This document shows, piece by piece, positions 52,834 to 61,299 of a stretch of 64,000 nucleotides of DNA. This DNA is from Aquisphaera giovannonii (lineage in GTDB: Bacteria; Planctomycetota; Planctomycetia; Isosphaerales; Isosphaeraceae). The stretch's first letter is position 1. The number at the start of each line of letters is the position of its first letter. The notes beneath the pieces are model-generated. The model ran no database searches. It saw only the letters and a list, made by a program, of their open reading frames with translations, and was not told the origin of the DNA. Both the position numbers and the translations under genes were made by a program. The stretch covers positions 8,928,001-8,992,000 of the forward strand of contig NZ_CP042997.1 of the NCBI RefSeq assembly GCF_008087625.1, in the 5' to 3' direction.

Positions 52834-53886
52834 TCAATACTGGTCGGCGCTGATGACCTCGCCGCCGTTCCGCGTCGACAGCTTCTGCCAGACGCCCATG
52901 TAGGCGCCGTTCTGCAGGGTGAAGCCGTAATCGCCGGGGCCGACGTTGGAGTACATCTCCGGGTTGGCCCCGACGGGCAGGCCGTTGGAGGCGGGCGGGG
53001 CGATCGTCCAGGAGTCGATCGTGTCCTTGATGTAGCGGACGGAGCCGTCGGCGAACGCGACGTTCACGCCGCCGGGGTGGAAGCTCATCGGGTTGCAGAT
53101 GATCCAGTAGCTGGGCAGCCCCTGGTACTTCTTCCAGCTATTGGGCGGGAAGCGGGTCTCGGAGACGCCGACGCTCGGATCCCCGTCGTTCCAGGAGTGG
53201 TAGTAGTCCGCCGTCTTGGGGTTGATGAAGCCGTGGCCGTTCTCGGTGAACGCCATGGTGTTGCTCGTGCCGTCGGTGATCGAGGCGATCTTGACGGAGC
53301 CCTGGTCGACGATCACGCCCTTCTGATACTGCGAGAGCGCCGGGTCCGCCCCGAGGGTGCCGACGACCTGGAAGCCGTTCGCGTTCCAGGGGCCGCCGCA
53401 GCCGGAATAGTACGTGCGGGCCTGCAGGATCGTCGTGCCCGAGAAGCCGTAGATGGCGGCGTCGACGCTCGAGGGATTGCCGGCCGTGGGGTCGCTCGGG
53501 CAGAGCAGCATCGCGAGGCTGACCGAGGCGAGCGTGCTGTTGCAGGGGGCCGCGTAGCTCCAGTTGAAGTTCGCGGAGTTGAAGACCGCCCCCTGCTCGA
53601 TGAAGGGCGCCATGCGGACGAACTCGGAGAATCCGAACTGGGAGTTCCCGCTGAAGGTGTAGATGTTGGCCGGGGGGTAGGCGCCGTTGGACGACTCGTA
53701 GTTGGCCGCGGCCAGGCCGATCTGCTTGAGGTTGTTGGTGCACTGCATGCGCCGAGCGGCCTCGCGGGCCGACTGCACCGCCGGCAGCAGCAGGGCGATG
53801 AGCACGGCGATGATGGCGATCACCACCAGCAGCTCGATCAGGGTGAACCCGCGGCGGCGCGGCTTCGGGGGCGTGCGGAAGGGCAT
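52834..53886 (-). CDS. DUF1559 / H-X9-DG pseudopilin-like protein
   Basis: The protein has 350 residues. Class III signal in '[20 protein letters not shown]', followed by '[22 protein letters not shown]'. The C-terminal signature is [12 protein letters not shown] (H-X9-DG). It lies 97 bases downstream of a small lipoprotein gene, a pairing I recall as common in planctomycetes. Its upstream neighbours include an ECF sigma factor, and a TlpA-like protein follows, so it may be made under control of that sigma factor. Confidence 0.94.
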   Translation of the reverse strand: MPFRTPPKPRRRGFTLIELLVVIAIIAVLIALLLPAVQSAREAARRMQCTNNLKQIGLAAANYESSNGAYPPANIYTFSGNSQFGFSEFVRMAPFIEQGAVFNSANFNWSYAAPCNSTLASVSLAMLLCPSDPTAGNPSSVDAAIYGFSGTTILQARTYYSGCGGPWNANGFQVVGTLGADPALSQYQKGVIVDQGSVKIASITDGTSNTMAFTENGHGFINPKTADYYHSWNDGDPSVGVSETRFPPNSWKKYQGLPSYWIICNPMSFHPGGVNVAFADGSVRYIKDTIDSWTIAPPASNGLPVGANPEMYSNVGPGDYGFTLQNGAYMGVWQKLSTRNGGEVISADQY

Positions 53887-53983
53887 GGGGAAACTCCATC
53901 CGAGGTCGAAGGGGCGGGGTGGGAAGCGACGTCGCCCCGGAGAGGCGGGGCGACGGGGAGGTGGTGTCCGGGAGGTCGTGTCG

Positions 53984-54220
53984 TCAATGGGCCTGCGAGG
54001 CGGGCTTGCCGGCCTTCGCGGCCTTCGCCCTGGCCTTCGCGTCGGCGGCGGCCTGCTTGAAGTCGGGCTTGGCGGCGTTGCGTTCGGGGAGGTCGATCGT
54101 GCCCGCCATCCGCGAGGCTTCGTCGCCGCAGCCGGCGATCGCGCCGAGGACCAGGGAGAGGCAGAGGGCGGGGGCCATGGTGATGGCGGCCGTCGGCTTG
54201 CTGGGTCGTTCGGGTTTCAT
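53984..54220 (-). CDS. Small lipoprotein
   Basis: The protein has 78 residues. A lipoprotein signal ends in LGAIAGC, so the modified Cys is residue 31; a hydrophobic segment '[18 protein letters not shown]' precedes it. The mature part (about 48 residues) is Ala/Lys-rich with '[15 protein letters not shown]' and may be a short helix. The start overlaps the stop of the orphan domain gene (ATGA, 54217-54220). Located directly upstream of DUF1559, to which it may be functionally tied. Confidence 0.8.
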   Translation of the reverse strand: MKPERPSKPTAAITMAPALCLSLVLGAIAGCGDEASRMAGTIDLPERNAAKPDFKQAAADAKARAKAAKAGKPASQAH

Positions 54221-54531
54221 CGGGCGGCGTGGGCTCCTGCTTCGCGATTCGGGGGGTCGTCCGGGTTCCCGGCTCGGGCGGCGGGCGGATCGGGGGGCCG
54301 GCCGGCGTCGAGGCGGCGGCCGGGATGCTTCGTGTACGCGCCGCGGGCCAGCTCCGCGAGTCGGCCCAGGGTCGGCAGCATCGCCCGGAGGGCCCCGGCC
54401 TGGGCCGGGTGGCGTTCCAGGATGGCCTCGACGGCCCCCGCCCCGCCCCGCTGCAGGTGGGCGGTGATCTGCTCGGCCAGGCCGGCCAGCGTGGGGTCCA
54501 CGGCCTCCTCCGGCGGGCCGGCATCGGTCAT
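54217..54531 (-). CDS. Orphan copy of the N-terminal domain of planctomycete Ser/Thr kinases
   Basis: The protein has 104 residues. Residues 10-64 align without gaps to residues 27-81 of the nearby Ser/Thr kinase, with 26 of 55 positions identical (D-P-x-L-A-G-L, L-Q, V-E-A, H-P-A, M-x-P-x-L). There is no kinase domain; the C-terminal 40 residues are Pro/Arg/Ala-rich. It overlaps the ECF sigma gene (ATGA, 54528-54531) and the lipoprotein gene (ATGA), so it is translationally coupled to both. It could be a regulator of the sigma factor; I cannot confirm this. Confidence 0.75.
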   Translation of the reverse strand: MTDAGPPEEAVDPTLAGLAEQITAHLQRGGAGAVEAILERHPAQAGALRAMLPTLGRLAELARGAYTKHPGRRLDAGRPPDPPAARAGNPDDPPNREAGAHAAR

Positions 54532-55148
54532 GCGTCGAGCCCCTCCAGGCAGCCGCGGAGGCGGACCAGGGCGCGGTAGATGCGGGCCTCCGCGGCGCCG
54601 ACGGTGCAGCCCAGGGTCTCGGCGATCCGGGCGGCGGGGAGCTGCTCGATGTGGCGCATCACCAGGATCTCCCGGTCCTTCTCCGGCATGGCCTGGAGCG
54701 CGGCCATCACCCGGTCGAGCCGCTCCTGGAGGGCCATCCGGCCGCTCGGGCTGGTGTCGTTCGCGACCAGGTGATTCCCCAGCGCGGAGGCCGAGTCGTC
54801 CCAGGAGAGCGGCCCGGGGGCCTCGCGGCGGACGCTCCGCGTCTGGGCGGTGACGTGCCGCCGATGCGCGTCCACCACGCGCTCGGCCGTGAGCTGGCGG
54901 AGCCAGCCGAGGAACGGCAAGGGCCGGTCGCGGAGGTAGTCGTCCAGGCGCTGGGACGCCTCCGCCAGCGCGTCCTGGACGACGTCCGACGGGTCGATCC
55001 GCGAGGCCAGGCGGCGGTTCAGCCTCGCCCGGACCATCCGCCGCAGGTCGTCGCGATGCCGCTCCAGCAGCTCGCGGCGTGCGGAAGCATCCCCGGCCAG
55101 GCTCCGCTCCAGCAACGCGTCCAAGGTCGGTGCCCCCTCGGTGGTCAT
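54528..55148 (-). CDS. ECF-type RNA polymerase sigma factor
   Basis: The protein has 206 residues. Sigma region 2 lies at about 20-95 ('IDPSDVVQDALAEASQRLDDY' and 'FLGWLRQLTAERVVDAHRRH'). Region 4 lies at about 140-200 ('MPEKDREILVMRHIEQLPAARIAETLGCTVGAAEARIYRALVRL'-type helix-turn-helix). The sequence is of the planctomycete group that occurs beside Ser/Thr kinases. It directs RNA polymerase to a small gene set. It lies 89 bases after the kinase gene and overlaps the orphan-domain gene. Confidence 0.93.
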   Translation of the reverse strand: MTTEGAPTLDALLERSLAGDASARRELLERHRDDLRRMVRARLNRRLASRIDPSDVVQDALAEASQRLDDYLRDRPLPFLGWLRQLTAERVVDAHRRHVTAQTRSVRREAPGPLSWDDSASALGNHLVANDTSPSGRMALQERLDRVMAALQAMPEKDREILVMRHIEQLPAARIAETLGCTVGAAEARIYRALVRLRGCLEGLDA

Positions 55149-55237
55149 CGTCCTCTCCTAACGCTTACCCCGCGGGCCGGCGCTCCCCCTTACGAGATTC
55201 TTCGAAATTTCCCGGGGGGAAGTAGGGCGACACGGAC

Positions 55238-57772
55238 TCAGGGCCGCAACGAACGGGGCGGTGTGGATGTAACGCGTTCGTCTAGCAGGGACTTGAGGCG
55301 GCCGGAGGTCAGTCGGGTGGCGGGATGCTCGGGGCCAAGGATCCGGCGCTGGACTTCCAGGGTGGTTCGCAGGAGCGGCTCGGCCTCGGCGGCCCGCCCC
55401 GTGGTCCGCAGGAAGTCGCCCAGGCCGCTGGCGACGTACAGGCTGGACGGGTGGTCCGCGCCGAAGACGCGGCGATGCGCGTCCAGGACGCGGCGGAAGG
55501 CCGCCTCGGCCTCGCCGTCCCGGTGCCGCTTGGCCAGGACGTGGGCCAGGTTGTACTCGCAGGTCAGCGTGCCGGCGTGATCCGGGCCGAGGACCTCCCG
55601 GTTGACATCCAGGCACTCGCGGAAGATCCGCTCGGCCTCCTCAACCTTGCCCCGCTTCTCGAGCACGGCGGCCAGGTTGTTCAGGGCGGAGAGGGCCGCC
55701 GGGTGCTTGCGCCCGCGGAGCCTCGTCGCGTCGTCGATGGTGCGGCGGAGCGTCGCCTCGGCCTCGTCGAGCCGCCCCCGGCCCCTCAGCAGGTCCCCGA
55801 GGTCGTTGCGTGCCGAGAGGACGACCTCGGGCGCGGCGTCCGGCGCGGCGTCGGCGGCAGCGAGGATCCGGCGAAACTCGTCCTCCGCCTCGTCGTTCCG
55901 GCCCCGGAGCGACAGGAATTCGGCGAGATACCCGGCCGCCTGCATCGCGACCCGCGAGTCGGGGCCGAGCCGCCGTCGGGAGCGGTCGGTGGCGTCGATC
56001 AGGAGCGGCTCGGCCTCGTCGAGGCGGGCCAGGTGGCCCAGGACGTGGCCGAGCTCGGCCTCCGCCTCCATCGCCTCCGGGGCCGGATCGCCCGGGCGGG
56101 AACCGAAGAGGGCATGGGCGATGCGGAGGTGCCGCTCGGCGGTCGCGTAGTCTCCCATCCCGTGGTACGCCTTGCCGATCGCCAGGCGCACGGCGGCCTC
56201 GACCTCGGGCTGGCCGGCGAAGGCCGGGCCCACGTCCGCCGAGGCCCGGTCGAGCGCCTCGCGGATCGTCGAGCGGCCGCCGTCGGGGTTGATCTCCGGC
56301 GAGGCCTGGCCGAGCAGGCGATCGATGAGGAAGCGGTGGACCGCCGCGAGCTTGGCCGCCTCGACGCGGGTGGCCCGCTCGGACGCCTCGAGCAGCCGTC
56401 CCTGCCGGGCGGACCGCTGCCACCCCCAGGTCGCGGCGGCGAGGCCCAGGACCAGGGACGCGGCCAGCGCCGCGACCAGGGAGGCGGTGATCGGCTTGCG
56501 GCGGCACCATCGCCAGGCCCTGGCCGCGGGGCCGACCGGCCTGGCCGCGATCGGGCGGCCGTCGAGGAACCGGCGGAGGTCCTCGGCCAGGCGGCCGGCC
56601 GTCTCGTAGCGGTCGGCCGGATCCCTGGCCATCGCCTTGGCCACGACCGTCGCCAGGTCCGCCGGCACGCCCGGATTGGCGCGCCGGATCGGCTCCGGCA
56701 CCTCCTCGACGATCCGCCGGAGGATCTCCTGCCGATCCGCCCCGCCGACGGCCGGGCGCAGCGTCAGCAGCTCGTGGAGCGTCGCCCCCAGGGCGTAGAT
56801 GTCGGCCCGGCGGTCCACCAGCGCCCGGCGGCCCAGGGCCTGCTCCGGGCTCATGTAGCGGAGCGTCCCGGGGAGGTCCCCGGTCCTCGTCAGGCCCGCC
56901 TCCCCCTGGACGTCGGCCATGCCGAAGTCGACGACCCAGACGTCCCCGCGCCGGTCCAGGAGCAGGTTCGCCGGCTTGATGTCGCGATGCGTCACCCCCC
57001 GGTCGTGGGCGTAGGCCAGCGCCTCGGCGATCTCGATGCCGAGCCTCGCCACGGTGCGGACGTACGAGCGCGATCGCAGCGAGCCGGGGGCGGCCACCGG
57101 CCGGGCCGGGTCGCCGTCCCTGCTCGGCGCGAACCGGCCCGAGAGCATGCCCTCGGCCAGGGCGTCGAGGTCCGAGCCGTCGGGGCCGCCGCCCCGGCCG
57201 GCGCGGCCCCGCATCGCCGCGATCAGGTCGGCGAGGCTGCCGCCGTCCACGAGCTGCATGGCGTAGTAGGGCACGCCCTCCGCGATCCCGACGTCGTACA
57301 CCGGGACGATCCGGGGATGCTGGAGGAGCCCGGCGACCTGGGCCTCGAGCTGGAACCGCCGCAGGGCGTTGGCGTCCAGGGACGCCGCGGTGAGCAGCAC
57401 CTTGAGGGCCACGCGACGCCCGATCGCCAGCTGCTCCGCCTCGTAGACGACCCCCATGCCGCCCCGGCCGATCTCGCGGTCGATCCGGTATCCGCCGAAC
57501 GGCCGGCCGCCCGGGAGGCCGGCCGGCTCGCCCCGGCCGAGCATCGCCAGGTCGAGCAGCACCGGGGCCATGCGGCGGATCTCGGCGGCCCAGGCCGGGT
57601 GCCCGGCCGCGACGGCCTCGACGTCGATCTCGGCCCCGCCCTGGAGGCGCTTCAGGAGGTCCTCGAAGAGCCCGGCCAGGCCGGGGTCGATGTCCCCCGA
57701 CGGGGGCGCGGCGCGGGCCGTCGCCGCGGCGTCCGCGTCCGGGACCTCGCCCTCGGGCACCCGCTCCGGCAT
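55238..57772 (-). CDS. Ser/Thr protein kinase with membrane segment and C-terminal TPR repeats
   Basis: The protein has 844 residues from the ATG at 57772, which follows GAGG; the ATG at 57838 is a less likely option. Layout: an N-terminal domain (about 27-81) shared with the orphan protein at 54217; a kinase domain with the glycine loop IGRGGMGVVYEAE, VALKVL, the catalytic loop HRDIKPANLLL and DFG; one transmembrane segment after 'RKPITASLVAALAASLVLGL'; then a periplasmic TPR array of about seven repeats ('ARNDLGDLLRGRGRLDEAEATL' and 'ALNNLAAVLEKRGKVEEAERIF'). It phosphorylates Ser/Thr inside the cell and may sense something outside. The ECF sigma factor is just downstream. Confidence 0.93.
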   Translation of the reverse strand: MPERVPEGEVPDADAAATARAAPPSGDIDPGLAGLFEDLLKRLQGGAEIDVEAVAAGHPAWAAEIRRMAPVLLDLAMLGRGEPAGLPGGRPFGGYRIDREIGRGGMGVVYEAEQLAIGRRVALKVLLTAASLDANALRRFQLEAQVAGLLQHPRIVPVYDVGIAEGVPYYAMQLVDGGSLADLIAAMRGRAGRGGGPDGSDLDALAEGMLSGRFAPSRDGDPARPVAAPGSLRSRSYVRTVARLGIEIAEALAYAHDRGVTHRDIKPANLLLDRRGDVWVVDFGMADVQGEAGLTRTGDLPGTLRYMSPEQALGRRALVDRRADIYALGATLHELLTLRPAVGGADRQEILRRIVEEVPEPIRRANPGVPADLATVVAKAMARDPADRYETAGRLAEDLRRFLDGRPIAARPVGPAARAWRWCRRKPITASLVAALAASLVLGLAAATWGWQRSARQGRLLEASERATRVEAAKLAAVHRFLIDRLLGQASPEINPDGGRSTIREALDRASADVGPAFAGQPEVEAAVRLAIGKAYHGMGDYATAERHLRIAHALFGSRPGDPAPEAMEAEAELGHVLGHLARLDEAEPLLIDATDRSRRRLGPDSRVAMQAAGYLAEFLSLRGRNDEAEDEFRRILAAADAAPDAAPEVVLSARNDLGDLLRGRGRLDEAEATLRRTIDDATRLRGRKHPAALSALNNLAAVLEKRGKVEEAERIFRECLDVNREVLGPDHAGTLTCEYNLAHVLAKRHRDGEAEAAFRRVLDAHRRVFGADHPSSLYVASGLGDFLRTTGRAAEAEPLLRTTLEVQRRILGPEHPATRLTSGRLKSLLDERVTSTPPRSLRP

Positions 57773-57952
57773 CGCCTGGACCTCGAGAGCAACCCCGGGC
57801 GCCTCCCCCGGACGCCCCGCCGCGCGGCGTCCCGGCATGCGACGCGATGGGGCCGGCCCGCCGGCGTCCCGAGGGCATCCGCGGCGGGCCGATCCCAGCT
57901 TACCGGAGAGCCCCGGCTCCCATCCAGGCCGCCATCGGGGCGGGCGGCGTGC

Positions 57953-59392
57953 TCAGGCCGGCTCGGGCCGGCCCCCGGCGGCGCCGGTCTGCTGGAGCTG
58001 GTTGATCTTGTTGTAGAGCGTCTTCAGGCTGATGCCGAGCTCCTTGTGGGCGGCCACCTTGTTGCCGTTGTGCTTCTCCAGGACCGCCTGGATGTAGCTC
58101 ATCTCGACGTCCCGCAGGGTCGGAGAGCCCTCCGGGATGGCGAAGTGGGGCGAGCCGATCGCGGCGTGGGCCGCCGCGGGCTGCGAGGCGCGGGCGCCCC
58201 GCGCGGGGAGCTGGGTGGGCAGGTGCTCGGGGCGGATCGGCCCGGCGCCGGCGAGGATCGCCGCCCGCTCGATCGCGTTGGCCAGCTCGCGGATGTTCCC
58301 CGGCCAGTCGTGGGCGGCGAGGATCTCCAGGGCCTCGGGGCTGATCGCGATCTCCCCGCCCCCGCGTCGGGCGGTGTAGCGCTTCAGGAGATGGCGGCAG
58401 AGCGCCGGCAGGTCGGCCCTCCGCTCGCGGAGCGGCGGCAGGATGATCTCGAACGTGTTCAGCCGGAAGAAGAGGTCCTCGCGGAACTGGTCGTTCTTGA
58501 CCATCTCGCGGAGGTCGCGGTTGGTCGCGCAGAGGACCCGCACGTCCACCCGGAACGGCTCGTTCTCGCCGACGCGGCGGATCTCGCCGGACTCGAGGAA
58601 GCGGAGGAGCTTGACCTGCACGCTCTTGTCCAGCTCGCCGACCTCGTCCAGGAACAGGGTGCCGCCGTTGGCGACCTCGAAGAGGCCCTTGCGGTTGGCC
58701 TCGGCGCCGGTGAAGGCGCCCTTGCGGTGGCCGAACAGCTCGCTCTCCACGAGGTTCTCCGGCAGGGCGCCGCAGTTCACCGGGATGAAGGTGCGGGAGG
58801 CCCGATCGCTCTTGTCGTGAAGGTTCCGCGCCACGAGCTCCTTGCCGGTGCCGGTGTCGCCCAGGATCATCACGGTGGCCTCGGTGGGCGCGATCGTGTC
58901 GATCAGGCGGTGGACCTGCTGCATGGAGGGCGTGTCTCCGATCAGCAGGGGCGTCCCCTCGGCGATCTTCAGCCGGGTCTCCAGCGCGGCGGTCTTGTTC
59001 GTCAGGTCGCGCCTCTCGACGATCCGCTGGAGCAGGACCTCGAGCTCCGCCCACTTGCAGGGCTTGGTGAGGTAGTCGAAGGCGCCCAGGCGGAGGGCCT
59101 GGACGGCCGTGTCCACGGTGGCGTGGCCGGTGAGGATGATCACCTGGGTGTCCGGGCTGACCTGCTTGACCTGGTTGAGGACCTCGATGCCGGTGATGCC
59201 GGGCATGCGGATGTCCAGCAGGGCGGCGTCGAAGGATCCCCGCTCCAGGGCCTTCAGCGCGGCGGCCCCGTCGGGGCAGACGACGACCTCGTGGCCCAGC
59301 CTCGGGAGCTCCATCTGCATCAGGTCCCGGAGGTGCGCCTCGTCGTCGGCGAACAGGATCCGCAAGCCTCCCTGGCGCGACTTCTCGATCAT
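57953..59392 (-). CDS. Sigma-54-dependent response regulator (NtrC type)
   Basis: The protein has 479 residues. Receiver domain 10-125: acidic pair Asp16 and Asp17, phosphorylation site Asp60 (LLDIRMP), and LTKP with the conserved Lys near 110. AAA+ domain about 145-390: Walker A GDTGTGKE, the sigma-54 contact loop GAFTGA, and LFLDEVGEL. The C-terminal Fis-type helix-turn-helix ('EKHNGNKVAAHKELGISLKTLYNKI') ends at about 465. It activates sigma-54 promoters after phosphorylation. It lies 139 bases downstream of the histidine kinase gene, and the two form a two-component system. Confidence 0.95.
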   Translation of the reverse strand: MIEKSRQGGLRILFADDEAHLRDLMQMELPRLGHEVVVCPDGAAALKALERGSFDAALLDIRMPGITGIEVLNQVKQVSPDTQVIILTGHATVDTAVQALRLGAFDYLTKPCKWAELEVLLQRIVERRDLTNKTAALETRLKIAEGTPLLIGDTPSMQQVHRLIDTIAPTEATVMILGDTGTGKELVARNLHDKSDRASRTFIPVNCGALPENLVESELFGHRKGAFTGAEANRKGLFEVANGGTLFLDEVGELDKSVQVKLLRFLESGEIRRVGENEPFRVDVRVLCATNRDLREMVKNDQFREDLFFRLNTFEIILPPLRERRADLPALCRHLLKRYTARRGGGEIAISPEALEILAAHDWPGNIRELANAIERAAILAGAGPIRPEHLPTQLPARGARASQPAAAHAAIGSPHFAIPEGSPTLRDVEMSYIQAVLEKHNGNKVAAHKELGISLKTLYNKINQLQQTGAAGGRPEPA

Positions 59393-59531
59393 CGATCCCT
59401 CCCTGAATCGGCCCGCGTCCCTCGCCGGGGCCCGCCCCGACGCCCCGGCCCCGGCGCCCGCCTCCGGCGGGCCCCGGCCGTCCGATCCGCACGCAGAGAT
59501 ACCATCATGACTTCGTATTCAAACGGCCGGG

Positions 59532-61163
59532 TCACCCGGCGAACGCCAGCCCGGCCGCCCGGGGCGCGGTCGCCTCGCGGGCGGCCCTGCCCTCGTCCAC
59601 CTCGGACGGGTGGATGGGCAGGCGTACCTTGAAGGTCGAGCCCATGCCCTCGCCCGGGCTGCTCGCCATGATCTCGCCGTGATGCTGGCTGACGATCCGG
59701 TGGGTGATCGACAGGCCCAGCCCCGTCCCCTTGCCCACTCGCCGCCGCGTGAAGAACGGCTCGAAGATGTTCTCCAGCACGTCCGGCGGCATCCCGCAGC
59801 CGCCGTCGGCGAAGACCATCTCCGCCATCCCGTGGCTGTACCGGGCCTCGATCCTCAGCACCCCGCCGACCTCCATGGAGTCCAGGGCGTTGACGACCAG
59901 GTTGAGCACCACCTGCTTGATCTCCTGGCCGTCCACGTGGGCCATCACCGCCTCCTTCGGGTGGAAGGCGATCGCCTTGCCCCGGTACTTGCCGATGTGG
60001 CGGATCATGTCCACCACGCCCTGGATCAGGCCCGCGAGGTCCGTGCGCTCCCGCTGGATGTCGTTGCAGCGGGAGAAGTCCAGGAGCTTCTCGGTGATGT
60101 TCTTGCAGCGGAAGGCCTCCTCCTGGATCATCTTCAGGTAGTTCTGGATGACCCGATGGTCGGGGTGGTCCGACGCGCCCATGAGGCCCCCCACGCGGCT
60201 CTCCAGCGCCTCGGAGCAGAAGGCGATGGAGGCCAGCGGGTTGTTGATCTCGTGGGCGACGCCCGCGGCCAGGAACCCCACGCCGGCCAGCCGCTCCGAG
60301 CGGACGAGCTGCCGGCTCCGCTCGTTGACCTGCTGCTCGAGGTCGGCGTAGGTCAGGCTGATCTTCGCCGTCATGTCGTTGAAGGCCTCGGCCAGGTCCT
60401 GCATCTCGTCGCCGGTCTTCAGCTCGATCTTGTAGTCGAACGAGCCCCGCGCCACCCGCCGCACCCCGCGCTGGAGGAGGCGGACCGGGTAGAGCACCCA
60501 GTGGTGGAACAGCATCATCAGGCCGCCGAGCATCGCCATCACCATCAGGGCCGACGTCCAGACGATCGCCCGGCTCGTCAGGTACTGGCCCTTGGAGAGG
60601 ACCAGGACGTCGTTGAAGTCGCCGAAGAGCTCCTTGGGCAGGAGCATCACGCTCCGGTTGAGCCGGGCCAGCCGCGACTTCAGGTCCGCGGCGGGCTCCA
60701 TCTGCGGGAGCAGGTCCGGCCGCTTGTTCACGTAGTAGCTCGTCCCCGGCAGCACCGGGTCGGCCGTCTTCTCGGGCGAGAGCTCGGCGAGGACCGCCGT
60801 CAGGTCGTCGTCGATCCGGAAGGCCAGCCCCAGCTCGTCCAGGCCGCTGTTGGCCCGGTTGCCCCGCACCGTGTTCTCCTTCAGGAGCCGGAAATACGTC
60901 AGCAGCGCGTCGCGAGCCTCCAGCACGCGGACGACCAGCACCTGGCGCTCCTCGGGCGTCCCCTCGCCGTGGAGCTGGAGCCGGAAGACGCGGTCGATCA
61001 GGTCCACCGAGGCGCCCATCTCGTGGAGCTGGTCGGACTGGGTGAGGTAGCTGATGTGGAAGCAGTGGAGGCCGAAGGCGGAGCCACCCAGGAGGATGAG
61101 CATCATCCCGACCACCACGCTCAGCCCGGCGACGAGCTTGACGCGAATGGGCCACCGGACCAT
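59532..61163 (-). CDS. Membrane histidine kinase (NtrB-like)
   Basis: The protein has 543 residues. Transmembrane segments lie at about 8-32 and 199-222, with a periplasmic sensor of about 165 residues between them. Then HAMP (about 222-275), HisKA with the phosphorylated His304 in GVAHEINNPL, and HATPase with 'LNLVVNALDSM' (N box), ADGGCGM (G1) and GKGTGLGLSI (G2). It has the shape of an NtrB/AtoS kinase. It pairs with the sigma-54 response regulator directly downstream. The sensor part contains no domain that I recognise. Confidence 0.95.
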   Translation of the reverse strand: MVRWPIRVKLVAGLSVVVGMMLILLGGSAFGLHCFHISYLTQSDQLHEMGASVDLIDRVFRLQLHGEGTPEERQVLVVRVLEARDALLTYFRLLKENTVRGNRANSGLDELGLAFRIDDDLTAVLAELSPEKTADPVLPGTSYYVNKRPDLLPQMEPAADLKSRLARLNRSVMLLPKELFGDFNDVLVLSKGQYLTSRAIVWTSALMVMAMLGGLMMLFHHWVLYPVRLLQRGVRRVARGSFDYKIELKTGDEMQDLAEAFNDMTAKISLTYADLEQQVNERSRQLVRSERLAGVGFLAAGVAHEINNPLASIAFCSEALESRVGGLMGASDHPDHRVIQNYLKMIQEEAFRCKNITEKLLDFSRCNDIQRERTDLAGLIQGVVDMIRHIGKYRGKAIAFHPKEAVMAHVDGQEIKQVVLNLVVNALDSMEVGGVLRIEARYSHGMAEMVFADGGCGMPPDVLENIFEPFFTRRRVGKGTGLGLSITHRIVSQHHGEIMASSPGEGMGSTFKVRLPIHPSEVDEGRAAREATAPRAAGLAFAG

Positions 61164-61299
61164 GACGACCTCCCTGTCGTTCGGTAGGACTGCGGGCGGA
61201 GCAACGGGCGGGGGCCCGGGACGGGGCGTCTCCGGGCGGCCGCCGTGCTTATACCAGAAGTCGCCGAAGGGCTCAAACCGACTCGGGCGGATTCCGCCG

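Noticed and set aside
55325-59632. Long plus-strand frame opposite the kinase and response regulator genes
   Set aside because: Arg/Gly/Ala-rich shadow; the minus strand carries complete kinase and sigma-54 regulator domains.
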